Part shown: positions 1-7,619 of the stretch, piece by piece
Numbering within the stretch: the stretch's first letter is position 1
Layout of the letters: the number at the start of each line of letters is the position of its first letter
Origin: an uncultured Porphyromonas sp.
Lineage (GTDB): Bacteria > Bacteroidota > Bacteroidia > Bacteroidales > Porphyromonadaceae
Reading direction: 5' to 3'
NCBI GenBank assembly: GCA_900538385.1
Contig: UWSO01000036.1
Location: 1-20,144 of the forward strand
DNA length: 20,144 nucleotides
Program-made: the position numbers and the translations under genes
The notes under the pieces: model-generated
Seen by the model: the letters and a program-made list of their open reading frames with translations, nothing else
Told to the model about the DNA's origin: nothing
The model's database searches: none

Positions 1-81
1 GGATAATCCTAGATCTTCCACGGAGGATTGTTCTATTACCTCCATTTCCCGAGATCCTTCATTAAGACGTAGGGAAACCCC

Positions 82-101
82 GTATAATGCGTCAGCCCTG
101 A
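82..101 (+). repeat. 20-bp dispersed element, copy A
   Basis: The sequence GTATAATGCGTCAGCCCTGA occurs here, and its exact reverse complement occurs at 19905-19924. The flanks differ immediately on both sides. Each copy lies upstream of a TATCTTTG promoter box and an operon, in the same orientation relative to that operon (frdCAB here, the M48-led operon at the other end). The inner TCAGCCCTGA is an imperfect palindrome with 4-bp arms. Its function is unknown; it may be part of a larger interspersed repeat. Confidence 0.6.
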
Positions 102-116
102 CGCTCCCTCAGAGCA

Positions 117-145
117 ATCGCTGAATAGAAGCGATAGTTTTCTCT
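117..145 (+). terminator. weak hairpin plus T-rich tail, possible terminator
   Basis: ATCGCT (117-122) pairs with AGCGAT (130-135) around a 7-nt loop and is followed by a TTTTCTCT tail. The stem is only 6 bp, so this is a weak intrinsic terminator candidate for a gene lying left of the window. The rest of 1-393 shows no convincing gene; one frame is open from base 2 to a stop at 122-124 but has no start in the window. Confidence 0.25.
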
Positions 146-262
146 GTACGATCCTCAAAAACTCCTCATAGGAGCACTCTGTTTTTACGCTCTCTTTGAC
201 AGCTTACTTGGCTTTACGCTGAAATTAAGATGACATTCTCGTAGCTAATTGTAGGTATTTTG

Positions 263-270
263 TATCTTTG
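263..270 (+). promoter_or_regulatory. Bacteroidetes -7 promoter box for frdCAB
   Basis: TATCTTTG matches the Bacteroidetes sigma-ABfr -7 consensus TAnnTTTG. A TTG occurs at 249-251, closer than the usual spacing for a -33 element, so the -33 assignment is unclear. Start of transcription near 277 would give frdC an untranslated leader of about 115 nt. AGGAGCACT occurs twice in the region, at 170-178 and inside the leader at 309-317. Confidence 0.5.
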
Positions 271-393
271 TGGAGCAAAGGACAAGTCTCACATCAGAAA
301 GCGCTCTCAGGAGCACTTTTACGTAGCTCTTTGCCGTGTCTAAACAGACCAATAGTAACTGATAACATCACTTAAGTAACCAAACGAACAAAT

Positions 394-1107
394 ATGTGGA
401 TCTTTAAATCATCGATCGGGAGAAAGTTCATCATGAGTCTCTCGGGACTCTTCCTGATCATCTTCCTATTGCTACATGGCAGTATCAACCTACTAGCCGT
501 CTACGATGCTATCAATGTGAATAGCGAGTACCCTACGGAGCTGTACAATCAAGCCTGTCACGTCATGGGTACCAACATATTGGTACAGATCATGGTACCT
601 GTCCTAGCGCTGGGCTTCATCGTACACATTATCTATGCGGCTTGGTTGACGTTACTAAATCGTAAGGCGCGTGGCAATGATCGCTACGCCATCTTCACAC
701 GTGCCAAGATAGACTGGGCAAGCAAGAATATGTTTGTCCTAGGAATCATCGTATTGGGACTACTGGTCTTTCACCTGACACACTTCTGGAGCAAGATGCA
801 GCTACAAGAGTGGACGGGCGGAGAGAGTGCCGAAGGGTACCAGCTCGTCGTGCAGACCTTTAGCAACGTATGGGTCACCATCCTATACCTTGTATGGCTA
901 GCAGCCATCTGGTTTCACCTCACACACGGCTTCTGGAGTGCCTTCCAGACCCTCGGGTGGAACAATAAGAAGTGGTTCAACCGCCTACATGTCATCAGCT
1001 ACATCGTTGCCACACTCTTGGTACTTATCTTTGTCATTGTAGCCGTTTACTTTGGCTTCATCTACTCAGGTCCCGAGAGCCTTACAGAGGCTATCCCTTA
1101 CGCTTAG
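394..1107 (+). CDS. frdC: Fumarate reductase/succinate dehydrogenase cytochrome b subunit
   Basis: This 237-residue membrane subunit carries heme b and links the quinone pool to the FrdAB catalytic dimer in the inner membrane. Five hydrophobic helices are visible at about residues 11-33, 61-87, 112-130, 156-180 and 200-222, the layout of the type-B (di-heme, single-subunit anchor) family, which is usually 220-260 residues long. Histidines at H28, H78, H127/H130 and H175/H178 lie in or next to helices and are the candidate heme ligands. The start at 394 puts a short basic N-terminus before helix 1, as in relatives. It is the first gene of a C-A-B operon, 58 bp before frdA. In anaerobic Bacteroidales the complex normally runs as menaquinol:fumarate reductase, making succinate. 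The direction of the reaction is inferred from lifestyle, so sdhC is an equivalent name. Confidence 0.93.
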   Translation: MWIFKSSIGRKFIMSLSGLFLIIFLLLHGSINLLAVYDAINVNSEYPTELYNQACHVMGTNILVQIMVPVLALGFIVHIIYAAWLTLLNRKARGNDRYAIFTRAKIDWASKNMFVLGIIVLGLLVFHLTHFWSKMQLQEWTGGESAEGYQLVVQTFSNVWVTILYLVWLAAIWFHLTHGFWSAFQTLGWNNKKWFNRLHVISYIVATLLVLIFVIVAVYFGFIYSGPESLTEAIPYA

Positions 1108-1165
1108 GCTGGTTTAGCAACTCTTTCTATCATCTAATCTACGAACTATCTTAACTATCAGAGAT

Positions 1166-3109
1166 ATGAGCGAACTAAATGCCAAAATCCCAGCAGGTGC
1201 CTTAGCTGAGAAGTGGACTAACTATAAGGATCATCAGAAGCTGGTCAACCCGGCCAACAAGCGTCTTCTCGACGTCATCGTCGTCGGTACCGGTCTCGCG
1301 GGAGCCTCTGCAGCTGCTTCTCTAGGAGAGCTCGGCTTCAACGTGCTAAACTTCTGCATACAGGACTCTCCACGACGTGCACACTCCATCGCTGCACAGG
1401 GTGGTGTCAACGCTGCAAAGAACTATCAAAACGACGGTGACTCCGTCTACCGTCTCTACTATGATACCATCAAGGGTGGAGACTATCGCGCTCGTGAGGC
1501 GAACGTCTATCGCCTTGCAGAGGTGTCAAACGCAATCATCGACCAGTGTGTCGCTCAGGGAGTTCCCTTCGCACGTGAGTACGGTGGTCTACTAGACAAC
1601 CGCTCCTTCGGTGGTGCGCAGGTTTCCCGTACATTCTACGCTCGTGGTCAGACGGGTCAGCAGCTACTCCTCGGTGCTTACTCAGCACTCAGCCGTCAGG
1701 TACACAAGGGTAGCGTCAAGCTCTACACCCGCCACGAGATGCTCGACCTAGTCCTCATCGATGGTCGTGCTAGAGGTATCATCGCTCGCAATCTAATTAC
1801 GGGCGCTATCGAGCGCTTTGCTGCTCATGCCGTAGTGATCGCTACGGGTGGCTATGGCAATGCTTTCTACCTCACGACGAACGCTATCGCTTCCAACGGA
1901 TCAGCCGCTTGGCAGTGCTACAAGAAGGGTGCTTACTTTGGCAATCCTTGTATGGCGCAGATCCACCCGACCTGTATCCCAGAGCATGGCGACTTCCAGT
2001 CTAAGCTAACGCTTATGTCGGAGTCTCTCCGTAACGATGGCCGTATCTGGGTGCCCAAGAAGCTGGAGGATGCTAAGGCACTACAGGCTGGTACTAAGAA
2101 GGCAAACGACATCCCCGAGGAGGATCGTGACTTCTACCTCGAGCGTCGCTATCCCGCCTTCGGTAACCTAGTACCTCGTGACGTCGCTAGCCGTGCCGCC
2201 AAGGAGCGCTGCGATGCTGGCTTTGGAGTCAATAATACGGGTCTTGCAGTCTTCCTAGACTTTAAGTACGCCATCGAGCGTATGGGACGTGACGTCGTTG
2301 AGGATAAGTATGGCAACCTCTTCCAGATGTACGAGCAGATCACTGCCGATAACCCCTACGAGACCCCGATGATGATCTACCCAGCTATCCACTACACGAT
2401 GGGTGGTCTATGGGTCGACTATGAGCTACAGACGACTATCCCTGGACTCTTTGCTATCGGTGAGGCAAACTTCTCCGACCACGGTGCTAACCGTCTCGGT
2501 GCTTCAGCCCTCATGCAGGGTCTAGCAGATGGTTACTTCATCCTGCCCTATACGATACAGAACTACCTCTCAGATCAGATTCAGGTACCGCACTTTAGCG
2601 TCGACCACAAGGAGTTTGACGAGGCTGAGAAGGCTCTCAAGGATCGCATCCAGCGCATTGCCTCGATGCATGGTAAGCGTTCGGTCGATAGCATCCACAA
2701 GGAGCTAGGACATATCATGTGGGAGTATGTCGGTATGGCACGCTCTAAGGAGAGCCTACAGACAGGTATTGAGAAGATCAAGGCGCTACGCAAGGTCTTC
2801 TGGAGTGACCTCCACCTACCAGGCAAGGTCGATGATCTCAATATCGAGCTAGAGAAGGCTTTGCGTCTAGCAGACTTCCTAGAGATCGGCGAGCTGATGG
2901 CACACGATGCTCTCGACCGTGAGGAGAGCTGTGGTGGACACTTCCGCATAGAGCATCAGACCGAGGAGGGTGAGGCAAAGCGTGACGATGAGAACTTTGC
3001 TTACGTCTCCTGCTGGGAGTATCAAGGCGAGGGTCAAGACCCTGTCATGCACAAGGAGCCACTGGTATACGAATTCACCGAGCGTCTCCAGCGTAACTAT
3101 AAGAACTAA
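1166..3109 (+). CDS. frdA: Fumarate reductase/succinate dehydrogenase flavoprotein subunit
   Basis: This 647-residue catalytic subunit binds covalent FAD and interconverts fumarate and succinate on the cytoplasmic side. The Rossmann motif VVGTGLAGASAAASL lies at residues 39-53. HSIAAQGG (73-80) contains the histidine that is the usual covalent FAD attachment site. HPTCIPEHG (267-275) and NLVPRDVASRA (334-344), which carries the family's proton-shuttle arginine, form the active site. HYTMGGL (409-415) and IGEANFSDHGANRLGASAL (431-449) complete the FAD/dicarboxylate region. The C-terminus carries the usual helical domain and an acidic stretch. Length and motifs match the type-B enzymes of Bacteroidetes. 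It is flanked by the cytochrome b gene and the iron-sulfur subunit gene (24 bp downstream), so all three subunits are presumably made from one transcript. No frameshift or missing motif is seen. Confidence 0.96.
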   Translation: MSELNAKIPAGALAEKWTNYKDHQKLVNPANKRLLDVIVVGTGLAGASAAASLGELGFNVLNFCIQDSPRRAHSIAAQGGVNAAKNYQNDGDSVYRLYYDTIKGGDYRAREANVYRLAEVSNAIIDQCVAQGVPFAREYGGLLDNRSFGGAQVSRTFYARGQTGQQLLLGAYSALSRQVHKGSVKLYTRHEMLDLVLIDGRARGIIARNLITGAIERFAAHAVVIATGGYGNAFYLTTNAIASNGSAAWQCYKKGAYFGNPCMAQIHPTCIPEHGDFQSKLTLMSESLRNDGRIWVPKKLEDAKALQAGTKKANDIPEEDRDFYLERRYPAFGNLVPRDVASRAAKERCDAGFGVNNTGLAVFLDFKYAIERMGRDVVEDKYGNLFQMYEQITADNPYETPMMIYPAIHYTMGGLWVDYELQTTIPGLFAIGEANFSDHGANRLGASALMQGLADGYFILPYTIQNYLSDQIQVPHFSVDHKEFDEAEKALKDRIQRIASMHGKRSVDSIHKELGHIMWEYVGMARSKESLQTGIEKIKALRKVFWSDLHLPGKVDDLNIELEKALRLADFLEIGELMAHDALDREESCGGHFRIEHQTEEGEAKRDDENFAYVSCWEYQGEGQDPVMHKEPLVYEFTERLQRNYKN

Positions 3110-3133
3110 GCAACCCTGTAGATAATCATAGCA

Positions 3134-3889
3134 ATGGATCACAATATAAATATCAAAGTCAAGGTATGGCGTCAGAGAGGTCCCCGCGAGAAGGGACACT
3201 TTGAGACCTATGCACTCAAGGATGTGCCTCAGAGCGCTTCTTTTCTTGAGATGATCGACATACTCAACGAGCAGCTCATTGCCGAGGACAAGGAACCCGT
3301 TATCTACGACCACGACTGTCGTGAGGGTATCTGCGGTATGTGCTCAATGTATGTCAATGGACACCCCCATGGTCCTATCAGTGCCATCACCACTTGCCAG
3401 CTGCACATGCGCACCTTCAAGGATGGTGACACCATCACTGTCGAGCCATGGAGATCTGCGGGCTTCCCGATCATTCGCGACTTGATGGTCGACCGCTCTG
3501 CTTATGACAAGATCATACAGGCTGGTGGTTATGTCTCAGTCAATACAGGAGGTGTACCTGATGCTAACGCAATCCCCATCCCCAAGCACAAGGCTGACGA
3601 AGCGATGGATGCAGCCTCTTGCATCGGTTGTGGCGCTTGCGCTGCTGCCTGCAAAAACGGCTCCGCTATGCTCTTCGTCTCTGCTAAGGTGAGCCAGTTG
3701 GCTCTGCTGCCACAAGGCCGTGCCGAGGCGCACAAGCGTGCCAAGGCGATGATCGCTAAGATGGACGAGCTAGGTTTCGGTAACTGTACGAACACTCGTG
3801 CCTGCGAACTAGAGTGCCCCAAGAGCGTCTCGATCAGCCACATAGCACGTCTCAACCGTCAGTTCATAGGAGCTAAGCTGAGCGATTAG
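3134..3889 (+). CDS. frdB: Fumarate reductase/succinate dehydrogenase iron-sulfur subunit
   Basis: This 251-residue electron-transfer subunit carries three Fe-S clusters between FrdA flavin and FrdC heme. The N-terminal plant-ferredoxin-type domain has C62, C67, C70 and C88 for a [2Fe-2S] cluster (DCREGICGMC is the core). The C-terminal domain has CIGCGACAAAC (C163, C166, C169, C173), then C218, C224 and C228 (ACELECPK). Together these seven cysteines fit one [4Fe-4S] and one [3Fe-4S] cluster. All ligands expected of the family are present. It is the last gene of the frdCAB operon; transcription very likely stops at the strong hairpin at 3920-3967, 30 bp beyond the stop codon. Confidence 0.96.
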   Translation: MDHNINIKVKVWRQRGPREKGHFETYALKDVPQSASFLEMIDILNEQLIAEDKEPVIYDHDCREGICGMCSMYVNGHPHGPISAITTCQLHMRTFKDGDTITVEPWRSAGFPIIRDLMVDRSAYDKIIQAGGYVSVNTGGVPDANAIPIPKHKADEAMDAASCIGCGACAAACKNGSAMLFVSAKVSQLALLPQGRAEAHKRAKAMIAKMDELGFGNCTNTRACELECPKSVSISHIARLNRQFIGAKLSD

Positions 3890-3919
3890 CGAGGCCGGAT
3901 GTCTCATCCTAATAGATAT

Positions 3920-3967
3920 ATAGGTAGTACTCTTTTCCTTTCAGAGAGAGTGCTACCTATTTTTTTT
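3920..3967 (+). terminator. strong intrinsic terminator after frdCAB
   Basis: ATAGGTAGTACTCT (3920-3933) pairs over all 14 positions (one T-G wobble) with AGAGTGCTACCTAT (3947-3960), leaving a 13-nt loop, and is followed directly by a run of T through 3967. This is a textbook rho-independent terminator and separates frdCAB from crcB. Confidence 0.9.
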
Positions 3968-3969
3968 GA

Positions 3970-4035
3970 TTATCGAGGTCTAGAGGGGCTTGTGACTATG
4001 GCAAAGGCAACAAGCTCGTCTATATAGACCGATAA
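3970..4035 (+). promoter_or_regulatory. potentially folded leader upstream of crcB
   Basis: An outer stem can form between 3970-3982 (TTATCGAGGTCTA) and 4025-4035 (TAGACCGATAA): 11 bp with a 2-nt bulge. Inside it, GCTTGT (3988-3993) pairs with ACAAGC (4010-4015). The structure lies 30 bp before the crcB start. Fluoride riboswitches often precede crcB genes, but I do not see their conserved GGNGATGG-like core, so this is a predicted fold only. No TAnnTTTG box was found between the terminator and crcB. Confidence 0.3.
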
Positions 4036-4065
4036 GGTTACTCTGACTGCAACTCAGATTGGATT

Positions 4066-4437
4066 ATGCTCAGACAGCTTCTTTTCGTAGCTCTAGGCGG
4101 TGCTCTGGGGAGTGCTATGCGCTACCTCACAGCCATCCTGCTAGCTCGTCACTATACGGGCTCTATACCCTTGGCTACGCTCGTGGTCAACGTCCTGGGG
4201 TGCTTTCTCATAGGACTATTGATCGGCTTGTGTAGCGAGACAACATATCTGCGACTGCTCTTTATCACAGGTTTTTGTGGCGGGTTCACCACCTTCTCGA
4301 CCTTTACAGCAGAGAGCTACGTCATGTTTCGTGAAGGAGCTTACGGGTTAGCCCTCCTCTACATTGCTGGTAGCGTGCTGATAGGCTTGCTGGCTCTCTG
4401 GATAGGTTTATACGTGTCACGCATCATAGCCTCCTAG
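4066..4437 (+). CDS. crcB: Fluoride efflux channel CrcB/Fluc
   Basis: This 123-residue protein has four hydrophobic helices (about 5-25, 35-57, 64-84, 95-118), the size and topology of Fluc channels, which work as antiparallel dimers to let fluoride leave the cytoplasm. Family signatures are present: GGALGSAMRY (11-20), TLVVNVLG (38-45) with the conserved pore asparagine N42, and GFCGGFTTFSTF (69-80), which contains the central sodium-binding turn and the pore phenylalanines. It stands alone after the frdCAB terminator, with a possibly folded leader and no clear promoter box of its own. Downstream is a 400-bp non-coding repeat region, so it is probably monocistronic. There are no anomalies in length or motif. 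Confidence 0.93.
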   Translation: MLRQLLFVALGGALGSAMRYLTAILLARHYTGSIPLATLVVNVLGCFLIGLLIGLCSETTYLRLLFITGFCGGFTTFSTFTAESYVMFREGAYGLALLYIAGSVLIGLLALWIGLYVSRIIAS

Positions 4438-4490
4438 GCGCATGACGTCGTTGTCCTTTGACGTTGTGGTTTTGTCGGGAGCGTTCACTT

Positions 4491-4660
4491 CTCCCGAAGA
4501 ATTTCCCAAATAGCTCCCGAGGAAATCGAAATTTCCTTGGGAGGAAAGCAAAAATTCTTCGGAAGAATCAAATGAAACTTCGGAAGAATCAAATGATAAG
4601 TCCGAAGAAATTTCTCGTTCTTCACTGAAGAATAAAAAATCCCCACGGAAGAAATTGTAG
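4491..4660. repeat. palindrome-rich intergenic repeat, copy 1
   Basis: This stretch holds the perfect odd-centred palindrome TTCTTCGGAAGAA (4555-4567, extended to ATTCTTCGGAAGAAT) and a 21-bp-period tandem repeat of CTTCGGAAGAATCAAATGA at 4557-4575 and 4578-4596. Bases 4557-4598 are identical to the reverse complement of 10672-10713. Bases 4491-4520 are identical to 20059-20088 in copy 3. The rest of the gene-free region 4441-4839 holds the short palindrome GCTAATTAGC (4700-4709) and the promoter box of the next gene. Confidence 0.8.
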
Positions 4661-4803
4661 ATTCTTTCGCAAGGATTCGGCGGGTGGCTGTTGGCTTTTG
4701 CTAATTAGCTGTTAGCTAGAGATATTAGAGGCAGCAGTACTCCTAGAAACAAGAGCCTAGTCTCTAACGTCCAACATCTAAGCTCCAATACTTCAATTAT
4801 CGT

Positions 4804-4811
4804 TACCTTTG
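4804..4811 (+). promoter_or_regulatory. Bacteroidetes -7 promoter box for the PASTA-rluD-ddl operon
   Basis: TACCTTTG fits TAnnTTTG and lies 28 bp before the ATG at 4840, giving a short leader. No TTG is seen at the expected -33 distance. Confidence 0.5.
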
Positions 4812-4839
4812 CATAGTCTCCGCTAATAGATATACCCCT

Positions 4840-5493
4840 ATGCGACGTCCTTCCATACTGATTCACATTGGTCTGATGATACTAGCCTCAGTCATCATCG
4901 TCGTCCTGGCACTCGTCTGGATGAACCTCTTCACGCGCCACTGCTCATCTGTAGAGATACCCGATATATATGGTCTTCCTGCCGACGAAGCAGTGCAGCT
5001 CCTAGATAAAGCTAATCTGCGCTACGAAGTGATCGACTCGGTCTACACGACTGAGGTACCCAAGGGAGCCGTCTATGACTTAACCCCTAAGGCGGGCAGT
5101 CGGGTCAAAGCGGGACGTATCATCTTCCTCACACTCAACGCCTCCTACCCTCGCAACGGCGTTATACCCTCGCTCGTTGATGTCTCCGAGCGACAAGCAC
5201 GAGCACGTCTCGTCAGCCTTGGCTTCGAAAACATCACCCCCAGCTATGTGGCCGGATCCTTTGATGATCTAGTCATGGGCGTACAGCTACCCTCAGGACA
5301 AGCATTAGCCCCAGGAACTCGCATACCGCTTGCCACACCAATCATACTCCTAGTCTCCGTGGCTGTCAGTGACAGCATACCGCATGGTGCTTTCGAGCCT
5401 TACGACTCGATATCGGGAGCGGGTGGATACGCTGCCCCGGCCGACTCGACCACACACATTCTAGAGCCTGACGAGGATGAGTCCTGGATGTAA
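4840..5493 (+). CDS. Membrane-anchored PASTA-domain protein
   Basis: The protein has 217 residues. A short basic N-terminus precedes one transmembrane helix at about residues 7-30, so the rest should lie in the periplasm. Two PASTA repeats follow, at about 38-102 (starting VEIPDIYGLPADEAV) and 108-173 (starting VIPSLVDVSERQARARL), each with the typical pattern of a conserved proline, an A-x-x-x-L helix and a final hydrophobic strand. The tail from about 175 is acidic and probably disordered. PASTA domains bind peptidoglycan fragments in Ser/Thr kinases and penicillin-binding proteins, but no kinase or transpeptidase domain is present here. It is the first gene of the operon, and its last 17 bases overlap the rluD start, implying coupled translation. 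The neighbouring ddl makes a peptidoglycan precursor, which fits a cell-wall role, but the exact function is unknown. Confidence 0.85.
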   Translation: MRRPSILIHIGLMILASVIIVVLALVWMNLFTRHCSSVEIPDIYGLPADEAVQLLDKANLRYEVIDSVYTTEVPKGAVYDLTPKAGSRVKAGRIIFLTLNASYPRNGVIPSLVDVSERQARARLVSLGFENITPSYVAGSFDDLVMGVQLPSGQALAPGTRIPLATPIILLVSVAVSDSIPHGAFEPYDSISGAGGYAAPADSTTHILEPDEDESWM

Positions 5494-6601
5494 TCCTGAT
5501 AAGGAGCCGCTTCCCCTCGAGGAGCAGGAGCTAGAGGCGGACCTCATCGCTACTGACGAGGAGGATCAGTGGGTTGCAGGGGCGCACGGCGAGGAGCTTT
5601 ACGAGCATTATCGTGTGCAGGTGGATCCTGGGCAGACTCCGCTACGCATCGACCGCTTCCTAGTGGATCGTATGCCGCACACTTCGCGCCATCGCATACA
5701 GCTTGCCGCCAAGGCGGGACTCATCTGGGTGGATGGCGAGCCTGTCAAAAGCAACTACAAGGTCAAGCCCCAGGAGACCATCACGATGATGCTGGCGCAT
5801 CCGAAGCAGGACTGGTCGATCACGCCTGAGGATATACCGCTCGACATAGTCTATGAGGACGATCAGCTGCTGGTGGTCAATAAACCTGCGGGTATGGTCG
5901 TACATCCAGGTCACGGCAACTACACTGGCACGCTCGTCCACGCGCTCGCTTACTACTTACGTAACGACCCGCTCTACGATCCGAACGATGCCTCCGTGGG
6001 ACTGGTGCATCGCATTGACAAAGATACCAGCGGGCTACTTCTCGTGGCAAAGCGTACGGAGGCCAAGATACGACTAGCGAGACAGTTCTTCCTCAAAACC
6101 ACGGGACGTCGCTACCAAGCACTCGTCTGGGGCAAGCTTGACCAGCCGCAAGGGACAATCGAAGGCAACATAGCGCGTGATCCGCGTGATCGCACACGTA
6201 TGACGGTCTACCCCCCGACGAGTGAGATAGGCAAGCCGGCCGTGACCCACTACACGCAACTGGAGCGACTGGGCTTTGTGACGCTCATAGCGTGTGAACT
6301 GGAGACGGGACGCACCCATCAGATACGTGCCCACATGAAGTCTATCGACCACCCGCTCTTTGGCGATGAGCGCTATGGCGGCGACCAGATCCTCTGGGGG
6401 CAGCGCACCAGCTCCTACCAGCAGTTTGTCAATAACTGCCTCAAGATCTGTCCCCGCCAAGCATTGCACGCTGAGACCCTTGCTTTCGACCACCCCGTGA
6501 CGGGTGAGCGGATGCACTTCTCAGCACCACTGCCCGACGATATGAGCCAGCTCATAGACAAGTGGAGACGCTATGTGGCACCGCTCGAACTCTCTAACTA
6601 A
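5477..6601 (+). CDS. rluD: RluA/RluD-family 23S rRNA pseudouridine synthase
   Basis: This 374-residue protein isomerises uridine to pseudouridine in RNA, probably large-subunit rRNA helix 69 if it is a true RluD. An acidic leader of about 45 residues is followed by an S4 RNA-binding domain (about 56-105) and the catalytic domain from about 120. The signature VHRIDKDTSGLLLVAK starts at residue 177, and D181 is the expected catalytic aspartate. Other family motifs are VVNKPAGMVVHPGHG (133-147) and GRTHQIRAH near the C-terminal third. The start at 5477 lies inside the preceding PASTA gene (17-bp overlap); a shorter start beginning nearer the S4 domain is possible, because the acidic leader is poorly conserved in such proteins. 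ddl follows after 28 bp. Assignment to RluD rather than another RluA-type subfamily rests on the S4 domain and on general similarity. Confidence 0.88.
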   Translation: MSPGCNPDKEPLPLEEQELEADLIATDEEDQWVAGAHGEELYEHYRVQVDPGQTPLRIDRFLVDRMPHTSRHRIQLAAKAGLIWVDGEPVKSNYKVKPQETITMMLAHPKQDWSITPEDIPLDIVYEDDQLLVVNKPAGMVVHPGHGNYTGTLVHALAYYLRNDPLYDPNDASVGLVHRIDKDTSGLLLVAKRTEAKIRLARQFFLKTTGRRYQALVWGKLDQPQGTIEGNIARDPRDRTRMTVYPPTSEIGKPAVTHYTQLERLGFVTLIACELETGRTHQIRAHMKSIDHPLFGDERYGGDQILWGQRTSSYQQFVNNCLKICPRQALHAETLAFDHPVTGERMHFSAPLPDDMSQLIDKWRRYVAPLELSN

Positions 6602-6629
6602 GAACCATTGCAATATCCCATCATACCTT

Positions 6630-7619
6630 ATGGACAAACCCAATATTGCGATCATCTGTGGCGGATACTCTGGCGAGGCGGAGGTCTCGCAGCGTAGTGC
6701 CCAGACGATCCTCAAGCAGATTGATCAAACCCTCTTCACCCCTTATCTAGTCACCATCACGGCCGACGCGTGGAGCGTGACCGATGCGGAGGGGAAGGCG
6801 GGAACGATAGATCGTGCACTAGTCGCGCGCTTTGGTGCAGAGCCGGTGACCTTTGCACTAGCTTACATTACCATCCACGGCACCCCTGGAGAGAATGGAC
6901 TCCTACAGGGATACCTAGATATGCTTGGCATCCCCTACACGACAGGCGGAGTGCTCTGCGAGGCTTTGACCTTTAATAAGGAGGCGTGCAACGCTTACCT
7001 AGCGCATCACGGCTTGCGCATCGCTCGCTCCCTCTGCCTCCGCAATCGTACTAAAAAGCTTTCGCCCGAAGAGCAAGAGCTGATCCAGTCTCGTCTGCGA
7101 CTGCCACTCTTTGTCAAGCCCAACACAGGCGGCTCTAGCATCGCCACGACCCGTATTGACCAATGGGAGCAGCTTCCATCAGCCGTGGCGGACGCTTACA
7201 CAGCAGCACCCGATGTCCTCGTCGAGGAGTGCATCGTCGGCACTGAGGTGACCTGCGGCTGCGTGATCCTACCCGACGACGCTTTTGCCTTGCCAGTCAC
7301 AGAGGTGGTAGCACACGACACCTTCTTCGACTATGACGCTAAGTACTACGGCAAGAGCGACGAGATAACGCCCGCACGCATCTCACCAGAGCTGACACAG
7401 CGCGTACAGGAGACGTCGCTGACGATCGCCCACCTACTAGATTGCTACGGCTTCGTACGTATAGACTACATCATCGAGGCGGACGGCATTCCCACACTGC
7501 TAGAGGTCAACACGACCCCAGGCATGACGGAGGTCAGCTTCATTCCCCAGCAGGTACGTGCAGCTGGTCTCCAGCTGAGCGACCTCATCACACGTATCAT
7601 CAAGAGCAAACTATCATGA
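6630..7619 (+). CDS. ddl: D-alanine--D-alanine ligase
   Basis: This 329-residue ATP-grasp enzyme joins two D-alanines for the peptidoglycan stem peptide in the cytoplasm. The N-terminal motif GGYSGEAEVS (11-20) includes the substrate-binding glutamate E17. HGTPGENG (83-90), the ATP-binding lysine region LFVKPNTGGSSIA (160-172), VEECIVGTEVTCG (198-210), the mobile loop YDAKYYGKSDEITPA (235-249) and the metal- and product-binding FVRIDY (275-280) and EVNTTPGMT (292-300) all match. A longer in-frame start at 6573 would overlap rluD and adds unrelated residues; the ATG at 6630 begins directly at the conserved beta strand, so it was chosen. The stop overlaps the next gene's start (ATGA at 7616-7619), indicating translational coupling. 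Confidence 0.95.
   Translation: MDKPNIAIICGGYSGEAEVSQRSAQTILKQIDQTLFTPYLVTITADAWSVTDAEGKAGTIDRALVARFGAEPVTFALAYITIHGTPGENGLLQGYLDMLGIPYTTGGVLCEALTFNKEACNAYLAHHGLRIARSLCLRNRTKKLSPEEQELIQSRLRLPLFVKPNTGGSSIATTRIDQWEQLPSAVADAYTAAPDVLVEECIVGTEVTCGCVILPDDAFALPVTEVVAHDTFFDYDAKYYGKSDEITPARISPELTQRVQETSLTIAHLLDCYGFVRIDYIIEADGIPTLLEVNTTPGMTEVSFIPQQVRAAGLQLSDLITRIIKSKLS

Noticed and set aside
2879..3313. 144-codon minus-strand frame
   Set aside because: It is antisense to the frdA end and frdB start, both well supported; it is a shadow frame.
3970..4065. Canonical fluoride riboswitch before crcB
   Set aside because: A fold is possible, but the conserved core and pseudoknot sequences of the crcB motif could not be found by eye.
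4491..4660. CRISPR array
   Set aside because: The repeat units are adjacent with a 21-bp period and palindromic cores; there are no regular unique spacers of about 30-40 bp and no cas genes.
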